Assembly (NCBI GenBank): GCA_035610365.1 | Contig: CM069434.1 | Span: 99,312,806-99,376,805, forward strand | From: Aquatica leii | Lineage: Eukaryota; Arthropoda; Insecta; Coleoptera; Lampyridae | Direction: 5' to 3' | Length of the DNA: 64,000 nucleotides | Shown here: piece by piece, positions 47,941 to 59,439 of the stretch | How the letters are laid out: every line of letters starts with the position of its first letter | Position numbering within the stretch: position 1 is the first letter of the stretch | Position numbers and translations under genes: made by a program | The notes under the pieces: model-generated | Told to the model about the DNA's origin: nothing | Databases searched by the model: none | The model's input: the letters and a program-made list of their open reading frames with translations, nothing else

Positions 47941-49715
47941 ATTCTACTCTTGTACTACGTTACTGATGACGAACAAGAGTCAAAACAAAGACGGTTAACT
48001 TTAGATTTAACTAATCTGCGTAGCGAATTTGAATTGAAGGTTAAGAAATATAAACGCACAACTTTCTTCCGACAATTCTTGTATGTAGTCCAAATCGCAA
48101 AGTATTTGAAAATCCCAACGAGTTAGATAAGTTCCGTAGTAGTGAGTCAAAGATAGGCAAACCTCAGTGTTCTTATTTGCAAATATTTAGTTCCAGTTAC
48201 GAAATAAAATTTTCTGGAAACGATTTGATGTCCTTAACCGCATTTTTGATTGATTTTACCTCACTCCGTTACCTGAACCAACGAAATTAAAATTAATTTA
48301 AGAAAATCTGAATTTTTACTTTCAGGCACACCTAGCTTTGGTTAATATTTCTTCTTCTGACGAATTACTCTAAATTGGTCGTAAACTAGAATCGAGTAAA
48401 GTTGCAATAGATAATTTTCAACCCCCATCAAAAAAAAAAAGATTTAGCACATGTTTTGTGTTAAAACAAATTGTAGTTTTCGTGGCTAAAATTAATGTCA
48501 GTACCATAAACAGTTCATCATCTACCTCAAACGTACCGATTGTCTGTTGGAATTGTAGAAAATCTGGTCATCCAGCAAGATCTTGTCGTAAACCTCAGCA
48601 GTTAAATTGTTATGGTCGTAGAAAATCGGCAAATGATTGCCCGAATTGTGACGAGTGTAAAAAATCGGAAAATTTTTGCAGAAAACAGATTCTATTAATT
48701 CGAAAAACTCAGATATGTAGTGTACAGCGTGATGAGCGACTATATCTAAAAATAAGTATTTTTGGTATATTTTTTTGTGGTCTATTCGACTCAGGAGTAT
48801 CACGTACTATTATTAGAGGTTCTAGATGGAACATTCTTGAAAGTGTAGAGTTATCGTTTGTTTTCGTCTGATGTTTCGAATTATATTGTATCCAATCGGT
48901 TGTCTTGTAGTATTGCTGGTGTAGTATTTGTTCCTATTTGTATTAAAAATAAAGTTAGAATTTTTTACGTTTTAGTTGTACCTTTGTTTACACAACATTT
49001 GATTTCGGGAATTTGGGGATCTTTCTAGTGATAATTGATCATTTAAAAAATTAAGACTCCGTTAGAGAAACGAATAACTCCAATTGAAGGTTTGTTCGTT
49101 TGTTAGACTAAAGCACTGTTAACAATTGTAAATTGATTTTTTTCTGCCAGTAATAGAAATTATTTAAGCTGTCTTGATTTGGTGTTTTATGATATCATGA
49201 CTACGTCAAAACCAATTAAACAGAAATCTATGAGGCCTGCTTTATTAAAGCAGGTAAATCGAGAATTAGACAATACGTTAGCTATAGGTATTGTTGAGCT
49301 TGCTAATAGTTGATGGTCTAGACCAGTAATCATAGTAAAGAAAAATAATAGCACATACAATTTTCGCATAGATTACTTGTGTTACCGTATATTATTTTGA
49401 TTTTAGATCATTTTTGAGATGTTTTGATGCCAAAGTGATTACTGCGTTTACAGTACCTGGTCGATAATTGTTTTAGTTCAAGCGTATGCCGTTTAGGTTG
49501 CACAATGCATCTGCAACATTTCTAGCGTTTAATTGATAGAAAAATTAGAGTCGATTTGGAACCTTTTTGTTTTGCATCCTTAGACAATATCAAGATTACA
49601 CCTTCCTTTGAAAAGCATTTAACAGTGCTCAAATTAGTTCTTTCACGACTTTCTACTGTAAGACTAACGTTAAAATGAAAAACTCTTATTTTAAGTAAGT
49701 TGAAATTAAAGTACT
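47941..49715 (+). pseudogene. Ty3/gypsy gag to RT, heavily decayed
   Basis: Plus-strand gag pieces include FSGNDLMSLTAFLIDFT and YFQAHLALVNISSSDELL. A CCHC zinc knuckle, CWNCRKSGHPARSC, lies near 48548 and a degraded second one (NCYGRRKSANDCPNC) follows. The protease has LFDSGVSRTI near 48785. An RT entry region near 49200-49380 reads IKQKSMRPALLKQV, then a WSRPVIIVKKNN stretch, then FRIDY. Beyond 49400 only scattered RT similarity survives, with many stops, to about 49715, where Penelope sequence begins. The second half of the same element resumes near 51545. The resemblance to the copy at 60.3-64 kb suggests related families. Confidence 0.75.
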
Positions 49716-49739
49716 AACATTAGAATGTCTTCCGGGTTT

Positions 49740-50718
49740 AGACCGTGTCATAGTTGTTGCAACCAAAGTTGCCAACGTTTCGCCCACTTTCGTAAAGGGC
49801 TTCATCAAGGCGTGTAAATCGCAAAACTCAAACAAGCAATCAAAATCTAACTTAGAACTTCTCAAAAGTTAGGCTATCCACTTGTGAAACAAGCCATAAC
49901 CTAAACTCTGAAAAGGTAAGAAACAAACGATAACTTGAAAAAGCAAACGAAAATCTAACAAAGAACCACTACCGAGTTAGGTAATCAAGTTGTGAACCAA
50001 GCCAGATTCTAAACTCCGTAGAAGTGACTTAAGAAGAAATAGTCTCCGTATTTAAAGGAAAAGGCTCGTCACGGATGGTTAAGCTCGACCCTGATTGGGT
50101 TACGGTTGCTAGGGGGCGTGTTTTTAATAAATGACTAATAACCGGGAACCAAAGAGGGGATAGTTCGAAACCATGATCGCGATTGAAGTTATTGGGGTGG
50201 TTGATGATTTCTATGCTTTCTCGGAATTTCCTGTTGAAAAAGAATAGAGATTTGGCAATCAACGGTACATTACCAAAATCTATCTTGTGACCTGTAGTAA
50301 AATGATGTTCAGCGACCGCAGACTTGGAAATATACCTTTTCCTTATACAACGATCATTTTCTAAAATGCGAGTAATGACGGAAGGACAGGTTTCATCAAT
50401 GTAGACTAAACGACAAGAACAAGGAATTTGGTGTACACCTTGAGATGAAAGTGTAGGAAATTTCCCTATTTGATCTGTAACCTTGTGAATGTAGGGTAAA
50501 AAGGACAATTTCGGGTAGGATTCGGGAGTAGAAATGTTCTTAGGTAATCGAGTACGTGGATGTAAACGACGATTAATAACTCTATGAATATCTCGCTTTA
50601 CATAACTATTATTCACTAAGGTTCTAGTAAGATGACGGACTTTTGGGCCATTCTGTTTATCGCAAACCCACCCATACGGACAGATACCTTCATGCTTCGT
50701 CTCATCATCATCCTGCAC
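49740..50718 (-). pseudogene. Penelope-like element: GIY-YIG domain and 3' tail
   Basis: The minus-strand frame 50718-50029 carries the C-terminal part of a Penelope-like element. SFLPYIHKVTDQIGKFPTLS is followed by the GIY-YIG nuclease region (GVHQIPCSCRLVYIDET), KSAVAEHHFTTGHKIDF and HPNNFNRDHGFELS. The defining GxY and YIG motifs read GVH and YID here, so the nuclease is probably inactive. Downstream, about 49800-49740, is the tail GAAAGTGGGCGAAACGTTGG, a usual 3' landmark of these elements. The RT half is missing. It lies inside a gypsy copy, head to head with a plus-strand Penelope piece. Confidence 0.88.
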
Positions 50719-50727
50719 AGAAACGTT

Positions 50728-50815
50728 CTGTTATTGAATCTTTGGTTCATCGTGCCTTTTCTATTTGTCAACCTGAGAATCTAGACTCAGAACAGAAGTA
50801 TTTGATAATGCCCTG
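50728..50815 (+). pseudogene. Penelope-like RT thumb fragment
   Basis: The plus strand reads SVIESLVHRAFSICQPENL, then DSEQKYLI, the segment that follows the RT palm in Penelope-like elements. It is in opposite orientation to the GIY-YIG piece ending at 50718, with only about 10 bp between them. Confidence 0.6.
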
Positions 50816-50869
50816 ATTCTGCACATCTAATTGCGTTTTTACAGTATTTTTAGAAATTATAAGAAATTA

Positions 50870-51540
50870 TCGCATTTAAAACATTTCGAAATGTATAATC
50901 TTCTTTAACTGCAGCAGTATACAGCCTACATTTAACTTTTTTATTTCCATGACCTTGCTTTTAGTGCCAAGATCCATTTTAAAAACAACATTTTCATCAC
51001 CAAATCTTTTGTTAGGTATTATTTTTAGAGCCCCATTATCACCAATATCCTACTTATTTTGCGTTTTATCTTTTCTACCTCTTACATTAGTCACTCCTAC
51101 ATTCAACTGTACAATATCGACCTTTCTTTTTATCTCTGATTTTCTTTTCGAAAATTCTTGTTTATTTACTGGTTTTAGAATTAAAACAAGCTCTTTTTTG
51201 GTTAATTTTTAGGACTGGAAAATACCCTTTATTATTCTTGCTATACCCGTTTAAGTCATTCGCCTTAATTTCTTTAATCAACTTGTTTTTCAAGTTTTCT
51301 ACCATACTTTTCAACTGAGTTTCAAAACTGATTCTCACTTTATCCACTGCATCTGCTATGTGAGAAGCAAAATCCGCTCATCGGAATTGCAACTACTACA
51401 GTACCATTTAGCACTCTCAGTTTTATCAATCACTTGTACAACACCTTCCTTTAGTTTTATACATTTTATGTGAAACCAATTTTAACACCTCCGATCACAT
51501 CCAATACATTTGGTATCTATAACAACATCAGCACACTTTC
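50870..51540 (-). pseudogene. LINE ORF1 fragment with PHD-type finger
   Basis: On the minus strand, 51540-51370 encodes a cysteine/histidine pattern of PHD type: GKCADVVIDTKCIGCDRRC, then WFHIKCIKLKEG, then KWYCSSC. A helical stretch follows (FETQLKSMVENLKNKLIKEI), then, in another frame, VLKPVNKQEFSKRKSEIKRK and VDIVQLNVGVTNVRG (about 51200-51065). PHD finger plus coiled coil plus this domain is the layout of ORF1 in some CR1/jockey-type LINEs, where the product binds element RNA. One Cys or spacing position is disrupted by a stop. No linked RT was found next to it. Confidence 0.6.
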
Positions 51541-51544
51541 CATA

Positions 51545-52790
51545 CGAGTTTTGCAATAGCGTAAGCAATTGAAAAAGTTTTGTCCGTACGTAGAAGAAAC
51601 TCGGTTTAACGTGATTATCGATCACCACTCATTAATTTGACCGAACAGCTTGCAAAAGCCAACAGGTCGATTAGCAAGATGGGAATTTAGGTGACAACAG
51701 TAAAGTTTGGATAATGTAGTTCCGAATGCTTTGTCTAGGACTGTTAGTTAGAGTTGTGTAAAGTTCTCAAATCGAACAAAATTATGTTACATTTATATAT
51801 TTTCTCATAAGTATCGTAATTGATTTGTTTAGAACGATCAAGTTTATAGACGTATTTACACAAAATCTTTTGCATTTGCTCCGCCGTCGTATGCTTAGAA
51901 ATCAGTAGTGGTTAGAAATTCTCAAAAGAAAATCATGATCTTTCAACTGCAGGTCATTGAGGTATTTTCAAGACTAGTGCAATGATTCAGATAGATACTT
52001 ATTGGTGGCATGGAATGACAAGTGATCCTAGTAAGCACATAACGCGGTGTAACGTTTACGCAGCGCAAAAAAGACGGCAAGCAGAAACATCTGGTTGCTT
52101 GGCACTTTGAGCAAAGGTTAGTAGGTCTCGACAGATTTTGTCGATAAATTTGATAGGTTTTTTGCTACGGTCTTTAAGAAGGAAGTTTGTATGTATTAGT
52201 AGTGATGGATTCGCTTTCGAAGATATTATTTTATTTTTTTTTACGTAGTGCAACGCTTTCGAAATCGTTAAACAGATATTTTCAGTTTTTGGTACTCCTC
52301 AGTATATTGTTTTAGATAATGGTGTATAATTTGAAACAAACATTTTTGTTTACTGCTTGATATAATTTACAAGCTAATACAGCAGTACGCCTAAACAGAG
52401 TTATCATCCTATGTTCAAAAAAATTGTCGTCATTGGGATAAACATTTAGCAAACATAGGTTGTGTTATTAGAACGGTTAAATATGAAGTGATTGAGCACA
52501 CTCCGTATTTTGCATTATGGGGACGCAAACATATACTTAATGGTGATGTATTTGAAAAGCCACTAGATAATTACAGCGTACTTGAAGAACCAGACTATAC
52601 AACATTACCACCAAAACTGCAGCTCTCTGAAAAGATGTTTTAAATCGGTTAACATTACAACTTACGACATTGCCAAGTTACAATTAATAAAGAAGACTAT
52701 GTTTGGAAAAAAAATTACGTTCTGTCAGATGCTAGCAAACATTTTAATGCTAAGCTCGCTCTGAAATTTGTAAGATTTTTTTTATTAAGC
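51545..52790 (+). pseudogene. Ty3/gypsy RNase H end and integrase, decayed
   Basis: This continues the gypsy relic broken at 49715. The RNase H end reads PYVEETRFNVIIDHHSL, then NPTGRLARWEFR and NVVPNALSR (51585-51750). An HHCC area near 51950-52060 retains YWWHGMTSDPSKHITRCNV, with the final Cys replaced by Tyr. The core has FSVFGTPQYIVLDNGV near 52275-52330, and the C-terminal part has HTPYFALWGRKHILNGDVFE and a KEDYVWKKNYVLSDASKHF-like stretch up to 52770. Stops are frequent, several where Trp or Gln is expected. No LTR was recognised downstream. Confidence 0.75.
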
Positions 52791-52954
52791 AACGTATTTT
52801 TCTTTGGATTTATAAGTTATTCGACAAAAATAGCAAATTATTAAGTATATGACACAAAGAATTTAAAGAAAGATAAGTCAGAAGATTGATTTTGATAGTA
52901 ATTTTGTACTTACGTTGTCTTTGGTGTAGGGTTTGTTTCCTTTTTTTTTGGGTT

Positions 52955-53940
52955 TACAAGTTTTAGCAATAGGTAACACTCTATTTCAGATTATTGCCAA
53001 CTTATTCATGAGCAAATTTGAAAGCAACCTAAAACACGAGTAGGGCTATTTTTTTATAGTGTGGCTGCGCTACGTGGACGATATTTTTGCAATAATAAAC
53101 ACCAAGATATGCAATCCTACAGAGTTTCTTGATGAATTAAACTTAAAAATTTCATCCATTAGATTTACCTATGAAACTTGACAATTAACCTTAATACCCT
53201 AGGAAATTAAACATTGCAAGTTTATGCAGTAATAGTTGGAATTAACAATTGTTTTAAGAAAAACGGTAAAATTGTATTTAACATACATATACCGAAAAAC
53301 GATAACCATGAGTAGGTTTGTAACAAGTAATTCCAAGTACTACTGCATAAACTTGCAATGTTTAATTTCCTGGTCTATAGACTATTAAATTTTCTATTGG
53401 ATAATCAAAAAAATAAGAAAGAACTTTATACAATAAAAGAAACTGCTACATACAATAGATTTGCGGAAGAAAATTGTTTCAAACATTTGAAAACAGAAAC
53501 ACAAATTACACGTAAAAAACATTACCACTGCATCTATCTAAACTACTAACAAAATTTGACTTCAAAACTAGAAAAATCTAGTAGGTGTTAAGAATAAATC
53601 AGGAATATATAAAATTAACTGTTAAAATTGCAATCAAGTATATGTACGAAAAATAAAAAAACCAATTAAAGTTTGGTTTAAAGAACAATTGACTCACATT
53701 AAATACAGAAGAATAAATAAGTTCAACGTTGCCAACCATATGCTCAAAAAGGGGCATCAAATAGTGGAGAAATCTGTAATCAACCAGATTAATAATAGAT
53801 ACAAGTTTGATGCATATAAAAGCTTGAAAATTATAAAACAAAAACATATTGTGATATCATAAGATCGAGGAATATTAGGTTTCTTCAAGTTTTTAAACCT
53901 ATTTGACCGACCATGTGTATCGAAGCGCACTAAGTTATAG
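52955..53940 (+). pseudogene. Penelope-like element: RT end and GIY-YIG domain
   Basis: The plus strand begins in RT with LAIGNTLFQIIANLFMSKFE and the catalytic box RYVDDIFAII near 53070. It continues through FLDELNLKISSIRFTYE to a disturbed segment. It resumes with NFLVYRLLNFLLDNQKNKKE (53364 on) and ends in the GIY-YIG domain (KSGIYKINCKNCNQVYVRK near 53598; NVANHMLKKGHQI near 53730). GIY survives; YIG has become YVR. A 3' tail with GATGATGGTAGCATACC and AACGAAACG is near 53980. The copy is interrupted by an inverted duplication of its own sequence. In intact elements the protein couples reverse transcription with a GIY-YIG nick. Confidence 0.85.
53201..53371. repeat. Inverted duplication inside the Penelope relic
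   Basis: 53201-53244 (AGGAAATTAAACATTGCAAG and onward) is the reverse complement of 53328-53371, 44 bp with about two differences. The right arm is in the correct reading orientation for the Penelope protein; the left arm is the extra copy. Confidence 0.85.
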
Positions 53941-54838
53941 TATAAACAGAATGGTTTTAATTTAATGTATTACTATAACGTTGATGATGGTAGCATACCT
54001 AACGAAACGATTTTGGTGTTTTTATATTATTTTAGTCAAAACACGTTATAAAAACTGAATACAATTCACCTTTATATACTTTTTTTATTAAAACATCTAT
54101 AAACTAAATATGTTTGTTCAAAAACAATAAAAAAATATTGTTTTATATTTTTAGAATAATATACTGTATGAAAACTGTTCAAAAATATATAGATACTTAT
54201 TCACATTAAATTTTTATTAACTTTTACTGAAAGTTACACACTAGAGTTTTTTGTTGACTAAATAAAGTACACACAAAGTTTGCAACAAGTGGTTTAATCA
54301 TCTTTGATCAGCCTACGTTTAACATGACAGCACTGTAATATTGTTTCATTATATGTAGGAAAATAAAACACTTCGTTTGATAAAAAAAAACTCATAAATT
54401 TGATATGTGTATTAATTTTATTTGATTGGTATTGTTATCAGCTACAAGCTGGGATTAATTTTATAATAGAGTTATTGTTTAATAAAAACTAATAATTAAT
54501 TTACTTTACAGTTGCTAAGTTTTCTTTCTGCTAGTATTTCCTGTTGGGTTACAAACGATATACTTAAAATAGACACATCTCATCATTAATCTTGATAGAA
54601 ATATTTTGAATACATTTTTTTATAATCGACAATAGCATCTATTTTTTAAAAACATTACCAAACGCATTAAAGTAATCGATGTTATTATGTAAACGTTTTT
54701 TAGAAACTGCAGCACAATAACATGCAAATGCGACTTACAAAGAAAAAAAGATATATTTGTTACTGTTTTTAGATGATTTGCAAATAATGAGTGTTATTTT
54801 TAAGAATAGAGCTTTTTTTGCTTTTTTTTGTTGAGAGT
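53941..54838. other. Penelope tail and AT-rich spacer
   Basis: After the Penelope 3' tail (to about 54020) the sequence is AT-rich and holds no recognised gene. Confidence 0.45.
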
Positions 54839-55405
54839 TCAGTTCAGTCGAGTAATTTTTCTAAGAAGCGATAAACGAGTAAAAACGTTATCAATAAAAA
54901 TAGAGAATCTGGTTATAACTGCTTGAATCTTTCTGCATATGTGGTTACTACTGATACTCCAAGACCAAGCTCCGAATTCCGAAGATACGTTCATTTTCCC
55001 TGATAAGGCTCGGAGCTTATCAAATACCCATTTGAACTGTTGATGGACCAAAATTTAAAGCCGTATCTTATTGGTTTGCTTAAAATTCTTTGCTTACAGC
55101 TGTAGTGACTGTAGTACGGAACTATTGACTCGTCAAAATCAACATTTTTGATTTTGGGTAAATTATCCAAAAATTTTTGGTTTAGGTAGTTTATTAGTGG
55201 ACGAATTTTGCCAAATTTGTCATCTTGAGTTAGGTGTGTATGATCTTCAAAGTGTAGGTTTTTTATAATTTTTCTAAATTGATTTTTAGATCTGCATCTA
55301 AATTCCAATACATATCGTGTCTTAGTGTGACACTGTATCCAGATATCACAAAGATGTCAAAAAAATTTTTTATGTCATTTACAGATAAGTCAAACGTGCT
55401 GATGT
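54839..55405 (-). pseudogene. piggyBac-like transposase fragment 1
   Basis: The minus strand reads STFDLSVNDIKNFF, then YWNLDADLKINLEKL, then the frame 55308-54991: FRKIIKNLHFEDHTHLTQDD, KIRPLINYLNQKFLD, VDFDESIVPYYSHYSCKQRI, KPIRYGFKFWSINSSNGYL. Another frame gives FGAWSWSI and IFIDNVFTRLSLLRKI. These match the piggyBac core: the first catalytic Asp in DES, and the second in the DN(F)FT motif, here IDNVFT. The enzyme moves elements at TTAA sites. The frameshift near 55000 and missing ends mark it as dead. It lies beside a second, different piggyBac piece in the same orientation. Confidence 0.85.
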
Positions 55406-55454
55406 GTTTCGACTGATACATCCAAATCAAAATTATTGATGAACTTTTTTTCTA

Positions 55455-55925
55455 TTTAGCTTCATTGTTTTGTTTAAGGTTTTCCCTTGTTTCAATAATT
55501 CTTGTGCGAGAGCTACGATGTAAAAAAGTTATCGGTGGTAACTCCATAACCGGAAGACAAACCTTTTACCAAATCTAAAACAACCAGTTTGCCCTGTTCC
55601 TTCTCTGGGAAATTGGTTAGCATTCCTGAATAAATTTGCATGTTCTAGCAATGAGAATTTTTGACGTCACATCGGATCCATATTTTTATTCCATATTCTG
55701 GCTGGTTTTGATTTTATGTAAACACGAAACAGACACTTGCCGCAAAATGGAACAAGCGGTTTGTCAATGCAAACTTCACCATTATGTATATATGCTTTCT
55801 TGCAGTTCAAAGTAAACATATCAAATATATCTTCAATTTACTTTTTTCTCGACGTTTTAGGCTTATACTCGAATCTAACAAATCTCAGTATTTTTTCATT
55901 TTGTTTTGGTACATTGTAGCAGAAA
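55455..55925 (-). pseudogene. piggyBac-like transposase fragment 2
   Basis: The minus strand from about 55925 carries FFCYNVPKQNEKILRFVRFE and KKAYIHNGEVCIDKPLVPF. CGKCLFRVYIKSKPARIWNK follows, then in other frames an EKEQGKLVVLDLVKGLSSGY-like stretch and a TDNFFTS-like segment near 55530. The first catalytic Asp survives in IDK, where relatives have IDE. Stops after DPM and frame changes show decay. It covers the same protein region as fragment 1 with different sequence, so two piggyBac families or subfamilies are adjacent here. Confidence 0.75.
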
Positions 55926-58139
55926 AAATCGTTTGTCGTAATAATAAAATAAAAACAAAGTGATGTTTAGCTTTTAGTAATTTACAAAGTGTTTAAGATA
56001 AGCTTTTACTTGTAACTTTTGAAAGTATATTGCCATGCATCTAAATCATTCAAATCATGTTTCTTCAATTTTATTAAAATATTACTTTAAGGTTCCGTTA
56101 TAGTGAAGTGATTCTCAAATTAGTATGAAAAAAATGTGTAAGTTTTAGTATCTGCGTTCGTTCTATAGAGAGTTCGTTGTTGAGAGATGTTTGCTATATA
56201 GTTTTGTATGTAGTAAATTTAAGAGATACGAAATTGTTCGTTAAAGAAAAATATACGTTAACAAAGGTTTCAATCTATTCATATTTTGAAAATAGAAATT
56301 CTCTGTGTACGCTATTTAATCTAACGGAGGGTTCATAAATACTAATAGCAATTTTGATTAAATGTTAATTACAAATTTTTAATTATTAGTTTTCGACCTT
56401 CACTTCAATTTTTAAATTAACACACCAATAATATGGATCCTTTAAAAAAATATATTCATAAATACTGTCTTTCTTAAGTTAATTTGAACATGTTGTTATT
56501 AAAAATTGAGTAATTTTGTTATTTGACTGATTTGATTATAATTTATTATAATCATAAATATTTTACAACACTGCACAAGCAAAAGTCTGATAAATTACGG
56601 TTGTCGTTGCCTACGTATCAAAAGAAAACTCTACAAGAAAACTTTTAGTGAGGTGCTTAATTTATTTTAATTACTTCAAATTTAGTTTTTCTAACATATA
56701 TTAAAAATTCATTACAAGAAAGTAAGCACTAAATACCAATGTTTGCAAACATAACCTAAAATATTTAATTTACAAACCAAACTCTTTTTACTTTATACGT
56801 ATCGTCAAAACTAATGCATTAGCATCTGCGTATTCAAATTTAATAATTGTGGTGCACGGAATATTTGTACAAAGTTCTTAAATTATGATTTCATAATTCT
56901 GTATGGTAATTGCTTTGACTTGTATGGAAATGACTTTGGCCTGTATGGAAATGAAATAAGTCAAACGTAACGCACAACGTTGCCTAATTGCTAATAAACA
57001 TGCATTGTGTTGTATTATCTATTAGTCGTCTTAAGTAATCTACATTTACCATACGAGAAAATATTGCATTTTTAATAATTGATGAATATAAATCTTTAGT
57101 CATAGGAATTAATATTTTTTGACTTGCGCTTGTAACTTAATGTGTAAGAACTAATCAAAAATAAACATTTGTTAAAAATCGATAAAAAAAATCTTTTTAG
57201 AAGTGATGTTGATTTTAATAAAAATAAAACAGAATTTTTTGGTCAACGTTTTTCAATTTAAATTGACCGTTTTGTTTTTAACTATTAATTAATTTTTTTT
57301 TAAATTTTGTTTGTGCGTAACGATTACGACGCCGCGCCGCAGTAAAATATTATTATAAATTACCGCAATAAATGTTTAAATGAATGGGTTTTATGTTTGA
57401 AATTATTATATATTATATCACACTAAAACCGGAAATGTATGACCCAGATAATTATCTTATTTGCTTACTTGTTATGGTTGCCTATTAAATTTATATCTCC
57501 CAAAAGTAACATTCCTTTTATGTGTAAAAAAATTGCTACCTTTTTATGTAACTCATCGTATTTTTAAAAATAGATACTTATAATTTTATTTTAAAATTTA
57601 TTACTGTTATTTGTTTAATTAGTACAAAAAACGTCAGTATTTGGGACGGGTAACAATAGTTGACGGACGACGCAAATTTATAGTGTCAACCGAGTAAGGA
57701 ATAGATTTCTTATAAATTTAATTTTTTTACAAAATATATATTTTTCGGTATTTTTCTGTAAAAAATGTAGACTGCAATCTTGTAATTACTTTATTCTAAT
57801 TGCGTTTACGGCGTTTATATTACAAATTATAGTGTTGTTATTATTTATTTTTTTAACAATTAGGCATTCATATTTATTTGTAAAAAGGTGACTATGATAA
57901 ATAAAAATAAGTTGAGAGATCTAAAAAAAATTTAAAGAATGTTAAAAACGAAGATACTAAAAGGACGACTGCAATAGAAGAAAACGTGAATATGATTATG
58001 CAAAAATAAGAGTTACCATTGGTGAAAAACCAAAGATTTTTAAGAGCAAAATTTTAACTATAAGATCCCACTTCACTATCAAATTTTAAAGAAATTTAAA
58101 GTGATAATACCGTCGCGGGACGAATGAACTAGAAACATT
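55926..58139. other. AT-rich sequence, no recognised gene
   Basis: No frame of interest on either strand. A small direct duplication around TGTATGGAAATGA occurs at 56922-56955. A GC patch (GACGCCGCGCCGCAG) at about 57329 stands out but has no clear role. Confidence 0.5.
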
Positions 58140-59215
58140 TACCTGGGCGCGGTTAAAGGAACTATCTGGTACACAGATGGGGTCAAAAATTTTAACGGTA
58201 CCGGAGCAGGAGTATAGGGAGGCAAGCACCATGGGAAGCAATTTTCGCTGACTTTGGGTAAATATGCATCCGCTTTTCAAGTTGAAGTTGCTGCTATGGA
58301 GTGGTGTGTCAGAAACATCATCGACTCGAAATCATACACAAATGGGCCGATATCGATCATGTCTGACAGCTAAGCAGCACTACTGGCGCTAAGATCACCA
58401 GTAATACAGTTCAAACTGATTATGGCATGCATAAACAGTCTGGAAATACTGGCAACTCGCTAACCAGTGACGGTTTCGGGTTGAGTATTTGGGACAATTA
58501 AGACAATTTTATAAGTACCAACGTCCTCAAAGTTTTATAAGTGACGTTGTGTTAATTGGTAATAAAATCTTGAAACGCTTAGATTGGCCATTAGGGCGTA
58601 TCATCAAAGTGTTTTCTGGTAGAGGCAACGGATCATCTGGATACCAAAAGACCAAAAGATAAAAGGCAACCTAATGGTAGACGCAAAAAAAGGTACAACA
58701 GGGACATATATCGGATCTAAACCCGTTTTCGGAATCGCATACGAGGCGGGAAAAGAAATAATTCGCAGCAAACTTGCAGCGGAGCATAAAAAATTATGAA
58801 AAAACTTTTCAGGGATGAGGCACACAAAACTCTTCCTTACAGAGCTACAATTAAACACTCAAACTCCACTATTAAGCATGAGTCGACAAAAATTAAGGAA
58901 ACTCACCGGACTAATTATAGGGCACTGTGGCCTCAACAAACATATGCATAAAATGGGAATGAAAATCAGCCCTCTATACCGCGGATGCTTGGAGGACGAC
59001 GAGACTTCGCAGCATCTGCTGTGCAAATGCGAAGCGTATCAAATGCAACGCACAACAATTCTGGGAAAACCAAAGCTAACCGATGATAAAAAAAGCCCCT
59101 TAGAATAAACTTCTGGACTTCATTGACGAAACAGAACTGATGAGGAAGTAATAAATTAGAGGTGCACAAAAAGACGAAAACGAAGTGCAGGGGCGCTAGA
59201 CGAACCACCTCTTGA
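58140..59215 (+). pseudogene. LINE RNase H and C-terminal zinc-finger region
   Basis: On the plus strand, TIWYTDGVKNFNGTGAGV, GKYASAFQVEVAAMEWCVRN and ISIMSDS (58160-58370) are RNase H domain motifs with the catalytic Asp and Glu, followed by a stop where Gln is expected (DSQ). After a 0.2-kb interruption the domain resumes with RIIWIPKDQKIKGNLMVDAK. The frame 58815-59108 has QKLRKLTGLIIGHCGLNKHM and a C..C....H....C motif (YRGCLEDDETSQHLLCKCE). RT-RNase H LINEs of the I/R1/jockey-like group carry this C-terminal layout. The 3' end near 59215 runs into A-rich sequence. No RT was found upstream, so the copy is 5'-truncated. Confidence 0.82.
58483..58625 (+). pseudogene. BEL/Pao integrase fragment inserted in the LINE RNase H domain
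   Basis: One open frame reads EYLGQLRQFYKYQRPQSF, then DVVLIGNKILKRLDWPLGRI, then IKVFSGR, the characteristic end of BEL/Pao integrase. It interrupts the RNase H domain between LEILATR and RIIWIP. Only about 48 codons are present and they are intact. The sequence is clearly different from the other two BEL/Pao relics in the window. Confidence 0.75.
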
Positions 59216-59439
59216 AATAAAAAATAAAATAATAAAAAAAATTACAACTAACAAAAAAAATACAAGACAAACTAAAAGACTACGAAATTTGAATTGAAAA
59301 TTCGTTTTGAAAACGTCTGACAACGCTGTCTAATCTTTAAATTTTTTATCCTTGTTTTCCTATTCACAAAGATCTTTGACACTCATTGTCTTTGTGAAAT
59401 TTTTTTTTAAGTTGTTGTTTTTAATATTTTTGTTTTTTT

